Below, in pieces: positions 51,501 to 61,292 of a stretch of 64,000 nucleotides of DNA. The notes beneath the pieces are model-generated. The model ran no database searches and was not told the origin of the DNA. It saw only the letters and a program-made list of their open reading frames with translations. A program made the position numbers and the translations under genes. Source of the DNA: Litoreibacter arenae DSM 19593 (GTDB lineage: Bacteria > Pseudomonadota > Alphaproteobacteria > Rhodobacterales > Rhodobacteraceae); NCBI RefSeq assembly GCF_000442275.2, contig NZ_KE557306.1, forward strand, positions 1,257,478 through 1,321,477. Direction: 5' to 3'. Each line of letters opens with the position of its first letter. Positions within the stretch are counted from its first letter, which is position 1.

Positions 51501-52949
51501 ATGTCCGTCCGTACCCTCGTCAAATCTATCCAAGACATCATGCGCAAAGACACCGGTGTAGATGGCGATGCTCAGCGCATAAGCCAGCTCTGTTGGATGT
51601 TCTTCCTCAAGATCATCGATGATCAGGATCAGGAATTTGAACTGACCAAGGAGAACTACACTTCGCCCATTCCGACGAACCTGCAATGGCGGGCCTGGGC
51701 GGCGGACCCGGAAGGGATCACTGGCGACACGCTGCTGGATTTCGTGAACAACACCCTGTTCCCCGAACTCAAATCCCTGCCCACCAATGCAGGCCCCCGC
51801 GCCAAGGTCGTCCGCGATGTGTTCGAGGACGCCTACAACTACATGAAATCCGGCCAGCTGATGCGGCAGATGATCAACAAGATCAACGAGGTCGACTTCA
51901 ACAACCTCACCGAACGCCAGCACTTCGGCGACATCTACGAGCAAATCCTGAACGACCTGCAAAACGCGGGCAACGCGGGCGAATACTACACCCCGCGCGC
52001 CGTCACCGCCTTTATGGTGCAGCAGATCGATCCGCATCCTGGCGAGATCATGTTTGATCCGGCCTGCGGCACCGGTGGCTTCCTGACCTGCGCCATGCGC
52101 CACATGCGCGAGCATTACGTCAAACGCCCCGAGCATGAGGCGCTTATGCAAAACGCCCTGCGCGCCGTGGAAAAGAAACCGCTGCCCCACATGCTCTGCG
52201 TCACCAACATGCTGCTGAACGGGGTCGAAGAACCCGACTTCGTCCGCCACGACAACACCCTCGCGCGGCCGCTGGTCAGCTGGACCCGCGATGAGCGTGT
52301 GGACATCGTCCTGACCAACCCGCCCTTCGGTGGCAAGGAAGAGGACGGGATCGAATCCAACTTCCCGACCTTCAAGACCCGCGAAACCGCTGATCTGTTC
52401 CTCGCCCTGATCATCCGCTTGCTCAAACCCGGTGGCCGCGCCGCCGTGGTGCTGCCCGACGGCTCGCTGTTCGGCGAGGGCATCAAGACCCGGCTCAAGG
52501 AACACCTGATGGAGGAATGCAACCTGCACACCATCGTGCGGCTGCCCAACTCGGTCTTCAAACCCTATGCTTCCATCGGCACCAACCTTCTGTTCTTTGA
52601 AAAGGGCACGCCGACGCAGGACATCTGGTATTGGGAACACAAGGTGCCCGAGACGCAAAAAGCCTATTCCATGACCAAGCCGATCCGGCTGGATCATCTG
52701 GACGACTGCGCCGCATGGTGGGGCGGGGCCGCGCGCGAGGGGCGCGTTGAAGGCCCGCAGGCGTGGAAGGTCACGGCGGAAGAGATCAAGGCGCGCGGCT
52801 ATAACCTTGACGTCAAGAACCCCCATACGGTGGCCGAGGATCATGGCGACCCCGAAACCCTGCTGGCCGATCTGACAGCGGCAGAGGCCGAGACAGCTGC
52901 CCTGCGCGATCAGTTGAAAGCCATCCTGACCGAGGCGCTGGCGCGATGA
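51501..52949 (+). CDS. hsdM: Type I methyltransferase subunit M
   Basis: A 482-residue N6-adenine methyltransferase subunit. The SAM motif is FDPACGTGGFLTCAM and the catalytic motif NPPFGGKEEDG. The helical HsdM N-terminal domain (LVKSIQDIMRKDTGVDGDAQRISQLCWMFFLKIIDD) and NAGEYYTPRAVTAFM are typical. It starts three bases after hsdR and overlaps hsdS by four bases. GC content is higher here than in hsdR, a sign that the subunits may have separate histories. Confidence 0.93.
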   Translation: MSVRTLVKSIQDIMRKDTGVDGDAQRISQLCWMFFLKIIDDQDQEFELTKENYTSPIPTNLQWRAWAADPEGITGDTLLDFVNNTLFPELKSLPTNAGPRAKVVRDVFEDAYNYMKSGQLMRQMINKINEVDFNNLTERQHFGDIYEQILNDLQNAGNAGEYYTPRAVTAFMVQQIDPHPGEIMFDPACGTGGFLTCAMRHMREHYVKRPEHEALMQNALRAVEKKPLPHMLCVTNMLLNGVEEPDFVRHDNTLARPLVSWTRDERVDIVLTNPPFGGKEEDGIESNFPTFKTRETADLFLALIIRLLKPGGRAAVVLPDGSLFGEGIKTRLKEHLMEECNLHTIVRLPNSVFKPYASIGTNLLFFEKGTPTQDIWYWEHKVPETQKAYSMTKPIRLDHLDDCAAWWGGAAREGRVEGPQAWKVTAEEIKARGYNLDVKNPHTVAEDHGDPETLLADLTAAEAETAALRDQLKAILTEALAR

Positions 52950-54664
52950 AGGACGCCACATTTTCCGCGGCCCGCCTGCTTAAGCTTTACGACCGCATTT
53001 CAGACACTGAAGGCGCAATCTCCAAGCTGCGCCACTTTTTGCTGGATTTGGCTGTGCGCGGGAAGTTGGTGGAGCAGGATATTTCCGAGGCCCCGCAGTC
53101 AGTTGGAGTTGCTCCACTAATTGACGAAGCGCCATATCGACTTCCATCCAATTGGCGTTGGATGGCAATCGGTGACCAACTCGAACTCCTAAACGGCATG
53201 GCCTTCAAGCCGACCGATTGGATTTCCGAAGGGCTTCGGATTGTTCGAATTCAAAACCTGAACAAGCCGGACGCACCATTTAACCATTGCGCACCCGAAT
53301 TGGCACGAGATCGATCATTGATCGACGATGGTAGCTTTCTGATTAGTTGGTCTGGAACCCCTGGCACGTCTTTCGGGGCATTCATCTGGGATCGAGGCCC
53401 CGCAGTTCTTAACCAACATATCTTCCGTTGTGATTTCAAGACGGATGCCTACCGCCCTGATTTTCTGAAGTTGGCAATCAACGGTCGGCTCGATGAAATG
53501 ATCGAGAAGGCACATGGCGGGGTCGGCCTTCGCCACATCACAAAAGGCAAACTGCAAGCCATGCTAATTGCTGTCCCCCCACTCGCCGAGCAGCACCGGA
53601 TCGTGGCCAAGGTCGATGAACTTATGGCGCTGTGTGATCAGTTGGAACAGGCCCGCGCGGGGCGCGAGGCGGTGCGGGATCGGCTGACCACCGCCACCCT
53701 CGCCCGCCTGACCGCCCCCGAGACGGACGAGAAAACATTGCCAGCAGAAGTGGGAACCGCCCTCTCGTCCGGCAATGCGACCAACTCATCAGCCTTCCAA
53801 TCCCACGCCCGCTTTGCCTTGCAATCCCTCCCCACCCTCACCACCCGCCCCGACCAAATCAAAACCCTCCGCCAAACCATCCTGAACCTCGCCGTGCGCG
53901 GGAAGTTGGTGGCGCAGGACGCGGCGGACGAACCAGCCTCAGCGTTGTTGAAACGGATTGAGGCCGGGTCAGACAGGACCGCTAAGAGGGGAGCGCGCCG
54001 ATCCAACGAAGAAGACAACAGCGACTTTCCATTCGATTGTCCGAAAGGCTGGGTTTGGACTGTGGTACAGCAAATCCTCGATCCGGAGCGTGAGATTTCG
54101 TATGGCGTCATCAAGCTGGGAGCCGAACCGAAGTCCGGTGGTGTTCCAACGCTTCGATGCAGTGATGTTCGACCAGGTTTCATTGATTTATCCGGCGTCC
54201 GAAAAGTCAATGAGACGATTGAATCTGAATATGCGCGAACGCGCCTCAATGGCGGTGAAATCCTAATAAATATTCGAGGAACCCTTGGCGGGGTGGCATT
54301 GGTTTCCGAAAAGCTTAAGGGGTTCAATGTTGCACGAGAAGTCGCGGTTGTCCCCATTGCCAAAGAAATCGTCCCACAATTTGTAGTTTACCTAATGCTG
54401 TCACCATACTTTTGGGACCACATCCAAAGTAACCTTCGCGGGATCGCCTACAAAGGCTTGAATTTGGGAATTCTAAGAAGCCTGCCAATCCCCCTCCCAC
54501 CCCTCGCCGAACAACACCGCATTGTGGACAAGGTCGATGCCCTGATGGCCCTCTGCGATCAGCTGGAGGCCAGCCTCACCACCACCGCCAAAACCCGCAG
54601 CAAACTCCTCAATGCCCTCCTGCACGAGGCACTTGAGCCTGCTGCCGAAACAGCCAACGCATGA
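52946..54664 (+). CDS. hsdS: Type I specificity subunit S
   Basis: A 572-residue subunit that sets the DNA target. It has two target-recognition domains of lower GC (about residues 55-205 and 350-530). Conserved repeats set them off: FLLDLAVRGKLVEQD and TILNLAVRGKLVAQD before each, and PPLAEQHRIVAKVDELMALCDQLE and PPLAEQHRIVDKVDALMALCDQLE after each. The GC contrast between variable and conserved parts fits domain swapping. The recognition sequence cannot be predicted. Its end overlaps the MBL gene by four bases. Confidence 0.92.
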   Translation: MKDATFSAARLLKLYDRISDTEGAISKLRHFLLDLAVRGKLVEQDISEAPQSVGVAPLIDEAPYRLPSNWRWMAIGDQLELLNGMAFKPTDWISEGLRIVRIQNLNKPDAPFNHCAPELARDRSLIDDGSFLISWSGTPGTSFGAFIWDRGPAVLNQHIFRCDFKTDAYRPDFLKLAINGRLDEMIEKAHGGVGLRHITKGKLQAMLIAVPPLAEQHRIVAKVDELMALCDQLEQARAGREAVRDRLTTATLARLTAPETDEKTLPAEVGTALSSGNATNSSAFQSHARFALQSLPTLTTRPDQIKTLRQTILNLAVRGKLVAQDAADEPASALLKRIEAGSDRTAKRGARRSNEEDNSDFPFDCPKGWVWTVVQQILDPEREISYGVIKLGAEPKSGGVPTLRCSDVRPGFIDLSGVRKVNETIESEYARTRLNGGEILINIRGTLGGVALVSEKLKGFNVAREVAVVPIAKEIVPQFVVYLMLSPYFWDHIQSNLRGIAYKGLNLGILRSLPIPLPPLAEQHRIVDKVDALMALCDQLEASLTTTAKTRSKLLNALLHEALEPAAETANA

Positions 54665-55953
54665 CCAAAATCCGCGCGGTCCATCAATTCTTCCCGGTCG
54701 GTCAGGGTCTGTTTGCTACGGGCTCGGTCGAGTTCTGGCCACCTCAGCCAAGACGGCGACGAAATATCAGTATCCCCGGCCAGTCTATTCCGGCACCGGA
54801 CGGGCCATACCGTTGGGTTTATGACTGTGGCACTAGTTCGCCTCAGCGGCTGGTCACTAACGCGATCGCTGAACTGAAACGCGATTGCCAAGGTGAGAAA
54901 ATCGATCTCCTGACCCTGTCGCATTTCCACAATGACCACATCAATGGTGTGGTTGAACTGCTGAACGAGATCGGTGCCAAGACAGTAATGCTGCCGTGGG
55001 CACACTTGTGGCACCGCCTGCTGATCGGCTTTGAACAAGGGTTGAGAGCAGAAGACCCTGAGATGTTGTTCTATGTCGACCCAGTGCAATATTTCATCCA
55101 AGAAGCGGGTGACGGTTTTGAACAGGTCCTGTTCGTCTTGCCCTCCAACGATGATCGGCCGCCATTCTCGACCGAACCGACCGCAGCCCCCGAACCGCCC
55201 GAAGACTTAGACGACCCCGACAAGCCGTCCGGGCCGGGCGAACCCGTTTCATATGGCGATTTAGAAGGGGCATACGGTGACTTGGACCATCGCATTCGGA
55301 TGCTTCGTTCTGGCAAGGCAATTGTCATCCATGGGGTTTGGGAAATTCTGCCCTACAATGATCCCGCTACAAAACCTGATGACCCATTCGGGTTTGCGTC
55401 AAAAGTGGAGTCGCATCGAGGATCGCTGCTGAACGGCAACGAAGACGAACGGCAAAGCGCTCTTGATGACCTGCGGACGCTCTATGAAACGACTTTCGGT
55501 CGTGGGGCGGCCATGAACAATGTCAGTCTAATGCTTTATGGCGGTGCAGTTGGCCCTTGGACGGGGCAGAGGATCTGCAATTGCGAATGCTTGTATCACC
55601 GACTTATCGGCGCTTGCGGCTGTTGGAAGGAACATGAAACGAGAGGTGCGATCCTGTTAACCGGCGATGGCAACCTGAAAAGTGCCGCGAAGTGGGACAG
55701 TTTGGAGAGTTATCTCGATGCGCGCCGGGCAAGACGAACGAGCGTGTTTCAAGTCGCGCATCATGGCGCCCGAGCAAATTGGCATGACGGGCTTGCCGCG
55801 CTGATTGCGCCCACAACAAGCGTCTTTAGCTCTGATCCGCGCCATAGCTACGGCCACCCGCATGCTGAGGTGTTGCGCGATTTCTGGCCGTTCCGCCCCG
55901 TGCAAGTGGATCAGCATTCGGGTTTCCGGATGCAAGTGGTGCTGGAGCGTTGA
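54661..55953 (+). CDS. MBL-fold metallohydrolase coupled to the type I system
   Basis: A 430-residue protein with a metallo-beta-lactamase fold. The metal motif is LSHFHNDHINGVV (His88, His90, Asp92, His93). Later ligands are in AILLTGDGN (Asp), FQVAHHGA and DPRHSYGHPHAEVL. The layout resembles ComEC-type or nucleic-acid MBL enzymes more than beta-lactamases, with an acidic insert (about 170-200) and a cysteine cluster (ICNCECLYH...ACGCWKEH). No signal peptide is seen, so it acts in the cytosol. Its start overlaps hsdS (ATGA). It may be an accessory nuclease or phosphodiesterase of the defence operon; this is inferred. Confidence 0.72.
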   Translation: MTKIRAVHQFFPVGQGLFATGSVEFWPPQPRRRRNISIPGQSIPAPDGPYRWVYDCGTSSPQRLVTNAIAELKRDCQGEKIDLLTLSHFHNDHINGVVELLNEIGAKTVMLPWAHLWHRLLIGFEQGLRAEDPEMLFYVDPVQYFIQEAGDGFEQVLFVLPSNDDRPPFSTEPTAAPEPPEDLDDPDKPSGPGEPVSYGDLEGAYGDLDHRIRMLRSGKAIVIHGVWEILPYNDPATKPDDPFGFASKVESHRGSLLNGNEDERQSALDDLRTLYETTFGRGAAMNNVSLMLYGGAVGPWTGQRICNCECLYHRLIGACGCWKEHETRGAILLTGDGNLKSAAKWDSLESYLDARRARRTSVFQVAHHGARANWHDGLAALIAPTTSVFSSDPRHSYGHPHAEVLRDFWPFRPVQVDQHSGFRMQVVLER

Positions 55954-56187
55954 AATGAGAGATGCATTTAGCAGGGAGTGTCCTGAACTCTGTGTATCTG
56001 GGCCGGCCGATGCGGGTTTCAGATACGGTCAGATGGTGAAGCAATCGTCGACCATTATTGCGAATTGGCTGCGTTTCGTCTTTTCACTGCCTTTACGCGC
56101 CACACCCCTACTACGCCTTCACAGCTGTTGCCCGTAGACCAATAGCGGTCTTCTTAATCGGTCTCGTGATCCATCGCGAGGCCAATC
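55954..56187. other. Gap before trbB, right junction of the insert
   Basis: A 234-base stretch, GC-poorer at its left end, with no gene I can support (a 60-codon frame from 55957 matches nothing). It should hold a promoter for the trb operon, now separated from traG. No repeat matching the left junction at 48673 was found by eye. Confidence 0.45.
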
Positions 56188-57171
56188 ATGACCGTTACCC
56201 CTTTCAAAACCGAGACGTCTTCCCGCGGCGCACGCATGCTGCGCACCGCCCTTGGGCCTGGCATCGCCGCCTGGCTCGAGGATGTCGGCGTCATCGAGGT
56301 GATGCTGAACCCTGACGGGCGGCTCTGGGTTGACCGGCTGGCCGATGGGCTGAACGACACAGGCGCAGTTCTGTCCCATGCTGATGGCGAACGCATCATC
56401 CGGCTTGTCGCGCATCATGTCGGCGCGGAAGTCCATCCCGCGGCCCCGCGTGTCTCCGCAGAATTACCGGGAAGCGGTGAACGCTTCGAGGGCCTGCTGC
56501 CGCCAGTGGTTTCTGCTCCCACATTCGCCATTCGCAAGCCCGCCGTCGCGGTGTTCACCCTTGAGGAGTATGTCTCCGGCGGCATTTTCCCCCCGGACGC
56601 CGCAGATCACCTCCGCGAAGGGGTCACCAGACGGGCCAACATCCTCGTCGCGGGCGGGACCTCGACCGGCAAGACGACCCTGACCAATGCGCTGTTGGCG
56701 GAGGTCGCCAAGACCTCAGACCGCGTTGTCCTGATCGAGGACACGCGCGAGCTGCAATGCCTGACCCCCAACCTCGTGGCTCTCCGCACCAAGGACGGGG
56801 TCGCGACCTTGTCCGATCTTGTTCGCGCGTCGCTGCGGCTGCGGCCTGATCGCATCCCCATCGGCGAGGTGCGCGGCCCCGAAGCGCTGGACCTACTCAA
56901 GGCCTGGGGCACCGGCCATCCAGGCGGGATCGGCACGATCCACGCCGGGTCCGCCATCGGCGCGCTGCGGCGGCTCGAACAGCTGATTCAGGAAGCGGTG
57001 GTCACCGTCCCGCGCGCGTTGATCGCAGAGACCATCGACCTGATCGCCGTTCTGTCCGGACGGGGGGCCGAGCGTCGCCTCTCCGAGTTGGCGCGTGTCA
57101 CCGGCCTGACCGCCTCCGGCGATTACGCCCTCACCCCCCTTTTCCCACCAACACAAGGAAGCCACCCATGA
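56188..57171 (+). CDS. trbB: Conjugative transfer ATPase TrbB
   Basis: A 327-residue cytosolic secretion ATPase of the VirB11/PulE type. Walker A is [16 protein letters not shown] (about residues 155-170). The Asp box is [11 protein letters not shown], and the His box [20 protein letters not shown]. It powers pilus assembly and transfer. It is the first gene of a trb operon in the standard order, and its stop overlaps trbC (ATGA). Confidence 0.94.
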   Translation: MTVTPFKTETSSRGARMLRTALGPGIAAWLEDVGVIEVMLNPDGRLWVDRLADGLNDTGAVLSHADGERIIRLVAHHVGAEVHPAAPRVSAELPGSGERFEGLLPPVVSAPTFAIRKPAVAVFTLEEYVSGGIFPPDAADHLREGVTRRANILVAGGTSTGKTTLTNALLAEVAKTSDRVVLIEDTRELQCLTPNLVALRTKDGVATLSDLVRASLRLRPDRIPIGEVRGPEALDLLKAWGTGHPGGIGTIHAGSAIGALRRLEQLIQEAVVTVPRALIAETIDLIAVLSGRGAERRLSELARVTGLTASGDYALTPLFPPTQGSHP

Positions 57172-57494
57172 CCCTTCTGCCATCCTTTCGCAAAGCCCTT
57201 GGCGCAACCGCGCTCGGCCTCGTCGTTTCCGCCCTGCCTGAGCCGGCGCTCGCCGCCGGGTCCGGCATGCCATGGGAAGCCCCCCTGCAAACCATCCTCG
57301 AGTCGATCGAAGGCCCGGTCGCCAAGATCGTCGCCGTGATCATCATCATCGTGACCGGGCTGACGTTGGCCTTCGGCGACAGTTCGGGCGGGTTCCGGCG
57401 GCTGGTGCAGATCGTCTTCGGGCTGTCCATCGCCTTCGCGGCCTCGAGCTTCTTTCTCTCCTTCTTCTCCTTCGGCGGCGGAGCGCTGATCTGA
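57168..57494 (+). CDS. trbC: Conjugative pilin precursor TrbC
   Basis: A 108-residue small membrane protein. A signal-like N-terminus ends near ALPEPALAAG. Two hydrophobic spans follow (VAVIIIIVTGLTLAFG and RRLVQIVFGLSIAFAASSFFLSFFSF). TrbC is the pilin subunit, processed and in RP4 cyclised by TraF; a TraF-like peptidase is encoded at 42999. It overlaps its neighbours. Confidence 0.9.
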   Translation: MTLLPSFRKALGATALGLVVSALPEPALAAGSGMPWEAPLQTILESIEGPVAKIVAVIIIIVTGLTLAFGDSSGGFRRLVQIVFGLSIAFAASSFFLSFFSFGGGALI

Positions 57495-57763
57495 TGGAGA
57501 ACCCCACCGACATTCCCGGCTATTTCGCGCCGGTGCACCGGGCCCTGATCGATCCGATCCTGCTGGCCGGTGCTCCCCGAACCATCGCCATTGCCAATGG
57601 CACCCTGGCGGCCGCCATCGGTCTTGGCCTCAGGCTCTGGCTTGTTGGCCTGCTCTTCTGGCTCGTCGGCCACCTCCTCGCAGTCTGGGCCGCGAAGCGA
57701 GACGCACAGATCGCTGAAGTGGCGCGGCGGCATCTCCGTTACCCGTCCTGGTTCGGGGTCTGA
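57494..57763 (+). CDS. trbD: Mating-pair formation protein TrbD
   Basis: An 89-residue VirB3-like inner-membrane protein. A polar start (PGYFAPVHRALIDPILLAGAPR) is followed by hydrophobic stretches (ANGTLAAAIGLGLRLWLVGLLFWLVGHLLAVW). It starts within the trbC stop and ends just before trbE. VirB3 proteins work with the VirB4 ATPase encoded next. Confidence 0.88.
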   Translation: MENPTDIPGYFAPVHRALIDPILLAGAPRTIAIANGTLAAAIGLGLRLWLVGLLFWLVGHLLAVWAAKRDAQIAEVARRHLRYPSWFGV

Positions 57764-57767
57764 GCCG

Positions 57768-60248
57768 ATGATGCGTCTCGCCGAATACCGCTCCAAATCC
57801 GCCTTACTGGCCGATTTCCTGCCCTGGGCCGCGCTTGTCGCGCCCGGCGTCATCCTGAACAAGGACGGCAGCCTGCAACGCACCGCGCGGTTTCGGGGGC
57901 CTGATCTGGATTCCGCCACGCCCGCCGAACTGGTCGCCACATCAGCTCGGTTCAACAGCGCGCTGCGACGGCTTGGCTCTGGCTGGGCCGTCTTCGTGGA
58001 AGCGCAGCGTGTACCAGCGCAGGACTACCCCGCCTCCGAGTTTCCCGATCCTGTCTCCGCCCTCGTCGATGCCGAGCGGTGCGCGCAATTCGAAGAAGCG
58101 GGCGCGCATTTCGAGAGCGCGTATTTTCTGACGTTGGTCTGGATGCCGCCCGCTGACAACGCGAGCCGCGCCGAAGGCTGGCTGCTCGAAAACGCCCCGG
58201 ATCGCAGCACCAAGCCTCAGGATCTCGTCTCCAGCTTTGTCGGCCGCGCCCACCGGCTGACCGATCTGCTTGACGGGTTCATGCCGGAGATCGCCTGGCT
58301 CTCCGATGAAGAGACCCTGACCTACCTGCATTCAACCGTTTCGACCCGGCGCCAACGCCTCCGCGTGCCGGAGGTACCGATGCATCTGGACGCTGTGCTG
58401 GCCGATGATCCTCTTGTGGGTGGACTGACACCCCGGCTCGGAGCCGCGCATCTCAAGACCTTGACCATCATTGGCCTGCCGAGCGCAACATGGCCCGGGC
58501 TGCTCGACGAGTTGAACGCGCAGGGTTTCGAGTATCGCTGGTGCACGCGCGCGATCTGCCTCGACAAGACGGATGCCGCCCGGGTGTTCACCCGTATCCG
58601 CCGGCAGTGGTTCGCCAAGCGCAAGTCGGTCGCCGCGATCTTGAAGGAGGTGATGACCAACGAAGCCTCGACCTTGCTCGACAGCGACGCGGCCAACAAG
58701 GCGGCGGATGCAGATGAAGCGCTACAGGAACTCGGCGCCGATGTCGCGGGTGCTGCCTATGTCACCGCCACGATCACCGTCTGGGACGAGGACGCGGCAG
58801 CCGCCGAGGCCAAGCTCAAGGCCGCCGAGAAGATTGTGCAGGGACGGGATTTCACCTGCATCCCGGAATCTCTGAACGCGCTCGAGGCCTGGCTCAGCTC
58901 CCTGCCCGGCCATCTCTACGCAAATGTCCGTCAGCCCCCGATGTCGACGCTGAACCTTGCCCATATGATCCCGATCTCGGCGGTCTGGGCAGGGCCGGAT
59001 CGGAACGACCACCTCGACGGCCCGCCGCTGTTCCACGCCGAAACCGACGGCACAACGCCGTTTCGATTCTCCACCCATGTGGGCGATGTCGGCCATACCT
59101 TGATCGTCGGCCCGACCGGAGCGGGCAAATCGGTGTTGCTGGCACTCATGGCGCTGCAGTTCCGACGCTATGTCCCCGCGCAGGTCTTCGCCTTCGACTT
59201 CGGCGGTTCGATCCGCTGCGCCACGCTCGCCATGGGCGGGGACTGGGAGAACCTGGGCGATACACTGACCGACGAAGAACCAGCGTTGCAGCTGCAGCCG
59301 CTGGCCGGGATCAAAGAGGCGACGGATCGTGCCTGGGCGCAGGACTGGCTCGCGGGAATCCTTGGACGGGAAGGCGCGACGATCGACCCAGGCGCGCGGG
59401 ACCATCTCTGGTCCGCTTTGACCTCGCTCGCTTCAGCCCCACGCCAGGAACGCACGCTGACCGGCCTCTCGGTCCTGCTGCAATCGACAGAACTCAAACG
59501 CGCGCTCAAGCCCTTCTGCCTCGGCGGGCCTTTCGGGCGGCTGCTCGATGCCGAGACGGAGGAACTGGGCAGCGCCGATATGCTGGCCTTCGAGACCGAA
59601 GGGTTGATCGGCTCGGCGGCGGCCCCCGCCGTCCTGGCCTATCTCTTCCATCGGATCGAAGCCCGACTCGACGGGCGGCCCACGATGATCCTGATCGACG
59701 AAGGCTGGCTTGCGCTCGATGACGCCAATTTCGGCGGGCAGCTGCGCGAATGGCTGAAGACGCTTCGGAAGAAGAACGCTTCGGTGATCTTCGCCACCCA
59801 GTCACTGGCCGATATCGACGGGTCCCTCATCGCACCCGCCATCGTCGAGAGCTGCCCCACGCGCATCTTCCTTCCCAACGAGCGCGCCTTCGAACCCCAA
59901 ATCGCTCGAATCTACAAGAACTTCGGGCTGAACGACCGTCAGATCGACATCGTCGCCCGCGCGACACCGAAGCGCGACTACTACTGCCAGTCGCGGCGGG
60001 GCAACCGGCTCTTCTTGCTGGGGCTCGGCGAGGTGGCGCTGGCCTTCACCGCCGCCTCCTCCAAGGCCGATCAGGCCGCAATCAGCGATCTGCTCGCCAC
60101 CCATGGCCGGGACGGCTTTGCCGCCGCCTGGCTGCGCCATCGCGGCCTTGATTGGGCCATCGACCTGCTCGGGCCCGACATCGCACCAGCCGATCCGACA
60201 CCCCCTCACCCTGAATTGAAGGAGACAGAATATGACCCGCAACCCTGA
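57768..60248 (+). CDS. trbE: Conjugative transfer ATPase TrbE (VirB4 family)
   Basis: An 826-residue ATPase of the mating-pair channel. Walker A is VGPTGAGKSVLLALMAL (about residues 447-463). Walker B is MILIDEGWLALDD, with FATQSLADIDGSLIAPAIVESC as the glutamine motif. The N-terminal half is the CagE/TrbE/VirB region. The start was taken at the double ATG (57768/57771). The stop overlaps the trbJ start by 17 bases. Confidence 0.94.
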   Translation: MMRLAEYRSKSALLADFLPWAALVAPGVILNKDGSLQRTARFRGPDLDSATPAELVATSARFNSALRRLGSGWAVFVEAQRVPAQDYPASEFPDPVSALVDAERCAQFEEAGAHFESAYFLTLVWMPPADNASRAEGWLLENAPDRSTKPQDLVSSFVGRAHRLTDLLDGFMPEIAWLSDEETLTYLHSTVSTRRQRLRVPEVPMHLDAVLADDPLVGGLTPRLGAAHLKTLTIIGLPSATWPGLLDELNAQGFEYRWCTRAICLDKTDAARVFTRIRRQWFAKRKSVAAILKEVMTNEASTLLDSDAANKAADADEALQELGADVAGAAYVTATITVWDEDAAAAEAKLKAAEKIVQGRDFTCIPESLNALEAWLSSLPGHLYANVRQPPMSTLNLAHMIPISAVWAGPDRNDHLDGPPLFHAETDGTTPFRFSTHVGDVGHTLIVGPTGAGKSVLLALMALQFRRYVPAQVFAFDFGGSIRCATLAMGGDWENLGDTLTDEEPALQLQPLAGIKEATDRAWAQDWLAGILGREGATIDPGARDHLWSALTSLASAPRQERTLTGLSVLLQSTELKRALKPFCLGGPFGRLLDAETEELGSADMLAFETEGLIGSAAAPAVLAYLFHRIEARLDGRPTMILIDEGWLALDDANFGGQLREWLKTLRKKNASVIFATQSLADIDGSLIAPAIVESCPTRIFLPNERAFEPQIARIYKNFGLNDRQIDIVARATPKRDYYCQSRRGNRLFLLGLGEVALAFTAASSKADQAAISDLLATHGRDGFAAAWLRHRGLDWAIDLLGPDIAPADPTPPHPELKETEYDPQP

Positions 60249-61014
60249 CTGCCCCGCCCGGCCCTTGAAACTCGCAGCGGCACTGATGGCCAGCGCCCTC
60301 GTCCTGACACCGGTCCTGACGACACCGGCCCAAGCCTTCTTCTTCGGGGGCGGCGGGCGGATCGTCTACGATCCACAGAACCACGCCGAAAACATCCTCT
60401 CGGCCGCCCGCGCGCTGGAGCAGATCAACAACCAGATCGCCCAGATACAGAACCAGGCGCAAATGCTGATGAACGATGCGCTGAACCTTGCGAACCTGCC
60501 GCATTCCTCGCTGGCGGAGCTGCAGGGAGCCATCGGCGAAACCCAGCGACTTCTGGCCGATGCCCAGAGCCTCGCCTTCGACGTCGCCACCATCGAACAG
60601 GCTTTCGCGCAGGACTACGGTGCTGCCGCAGCCCAAGGTGATTTCGATGCGATGATCGCCGGTGCGCGCGAGCGGTGGGAAACCTCCGTCGCGAGCTTCG
60701 AGGACAGCTTGCGCGTGCAGGCCGGGGTCGTCGGCAATATCGACGGCGCGCGCACGCAGATGGACGCGCTCATCCGCGAAAGCCAAGGAGCCGTTGGGGC
60801 CCTGCAGGTCGCGCAGGCTGGCAACCAGCTGCTCGCATTGCAGTCGACACAGATTGCCGATCTGACCGCCGCCATTGCGGCGCAGAACCGCGCCGAAGCG
60901 CTTGAAGCCGCCCGGATCGCCTCCGCCGAGGCGCAGGGCCGCGAGAACCTAGCCCGGTTCCTCGATTACGGCGGCGGTTACACGCCTGGCACCGTCCGCT
61001 TCTTCGGGGATTGA
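60232..61014 (+). CDS. trbJ: Conjugative transfer protein TrbJ (VirB5-like)
   Basis: A 260-residue exported protein with a signal peptide (LAAALMASALVLTPVLTTPAQA). A long coiled-coil region follows (ILSAARALEQINNQIAQIQNQAQMLMND). TrbJ contributes to pilus assembly and in RP4 is next to the entry-exclusion protein TrbK, as here. Confidence 0.9.
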   Translation: MTRNPDCPARPLKLAAALMASALVLTPVLTTPAQAFFFGGGGRIVYDPQNHAENILSAARALEQINNQIAQIQNQAQMLMNDALNLANLPHSSLAELQGAIGETQRLLADAQSLAFDVATIEQAFAQDYGAAAAQGDFDAMIAGARERWETSVASFEDSLRVQAGVVGNIDGARTQMDALIRESQGAVGALQVAQAGNQLLALQSTQIADLTAAIAAQNRAEALEAARIASAEAQGRENLARFLDYGGGYTPGTVRFFGD

Positions 61015-61018
61015 GCTC

Positions 61019-61288
61019 ATGGCCCCTAAAACTCCGCAAACCCTGCGCCTGATCGCCTTCGGCATCGGCGGTCTCGCTGCCCTCGCCGCCGCTGTGGAAC
61101 TCACCCGGACGATCCTGCCCACCGACACCGGGCGTATGGTCAGGGATGACGCCTTGCGCAGCACCCTCGCGCATTGCCGTGACCTGACGCCCGAAGACTA
61201 TGCCACCGACACCGAATGCCGCGCCGCCTGGGAGGCGGCCCGGCAGCGCTTCTTCGATCTGGCTCCAGAGCCGGCCGGGACGGAGTGA
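61019..61288 (+). CDS. trbK: TrbK-like putative entry exclusion protein
   Basis: An 89-residue protein with one N-terminal hydrophobic span (LIAFGIGGLAALAAAVELT) and a short periplasmic tail holding two cysteines (AHCRDLTPEDYATDTECRAAW). This is the alternative TrbK form common in alphaproteobacterial trb operons. It lacks the lipobox of RP4 TrbK. It would stop uptake of a second copy of the element. Confidence 0.75.
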   Translation: MAPKTPQTLRLIAFGIGGLAALAAAVELTRTILPTDTGRMVRDDALRSTLAHCRDLTPEDYATDTECRAAWEAARQRFFDLAPEPAGTE

Positions 61289-61292
61289 GGCA

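Noticed and set aside
50844-52961. A 705-codon minus-strand frame opposite hsdR and hsdM
   Set aside because: Antisense shadow spanning two real genes.
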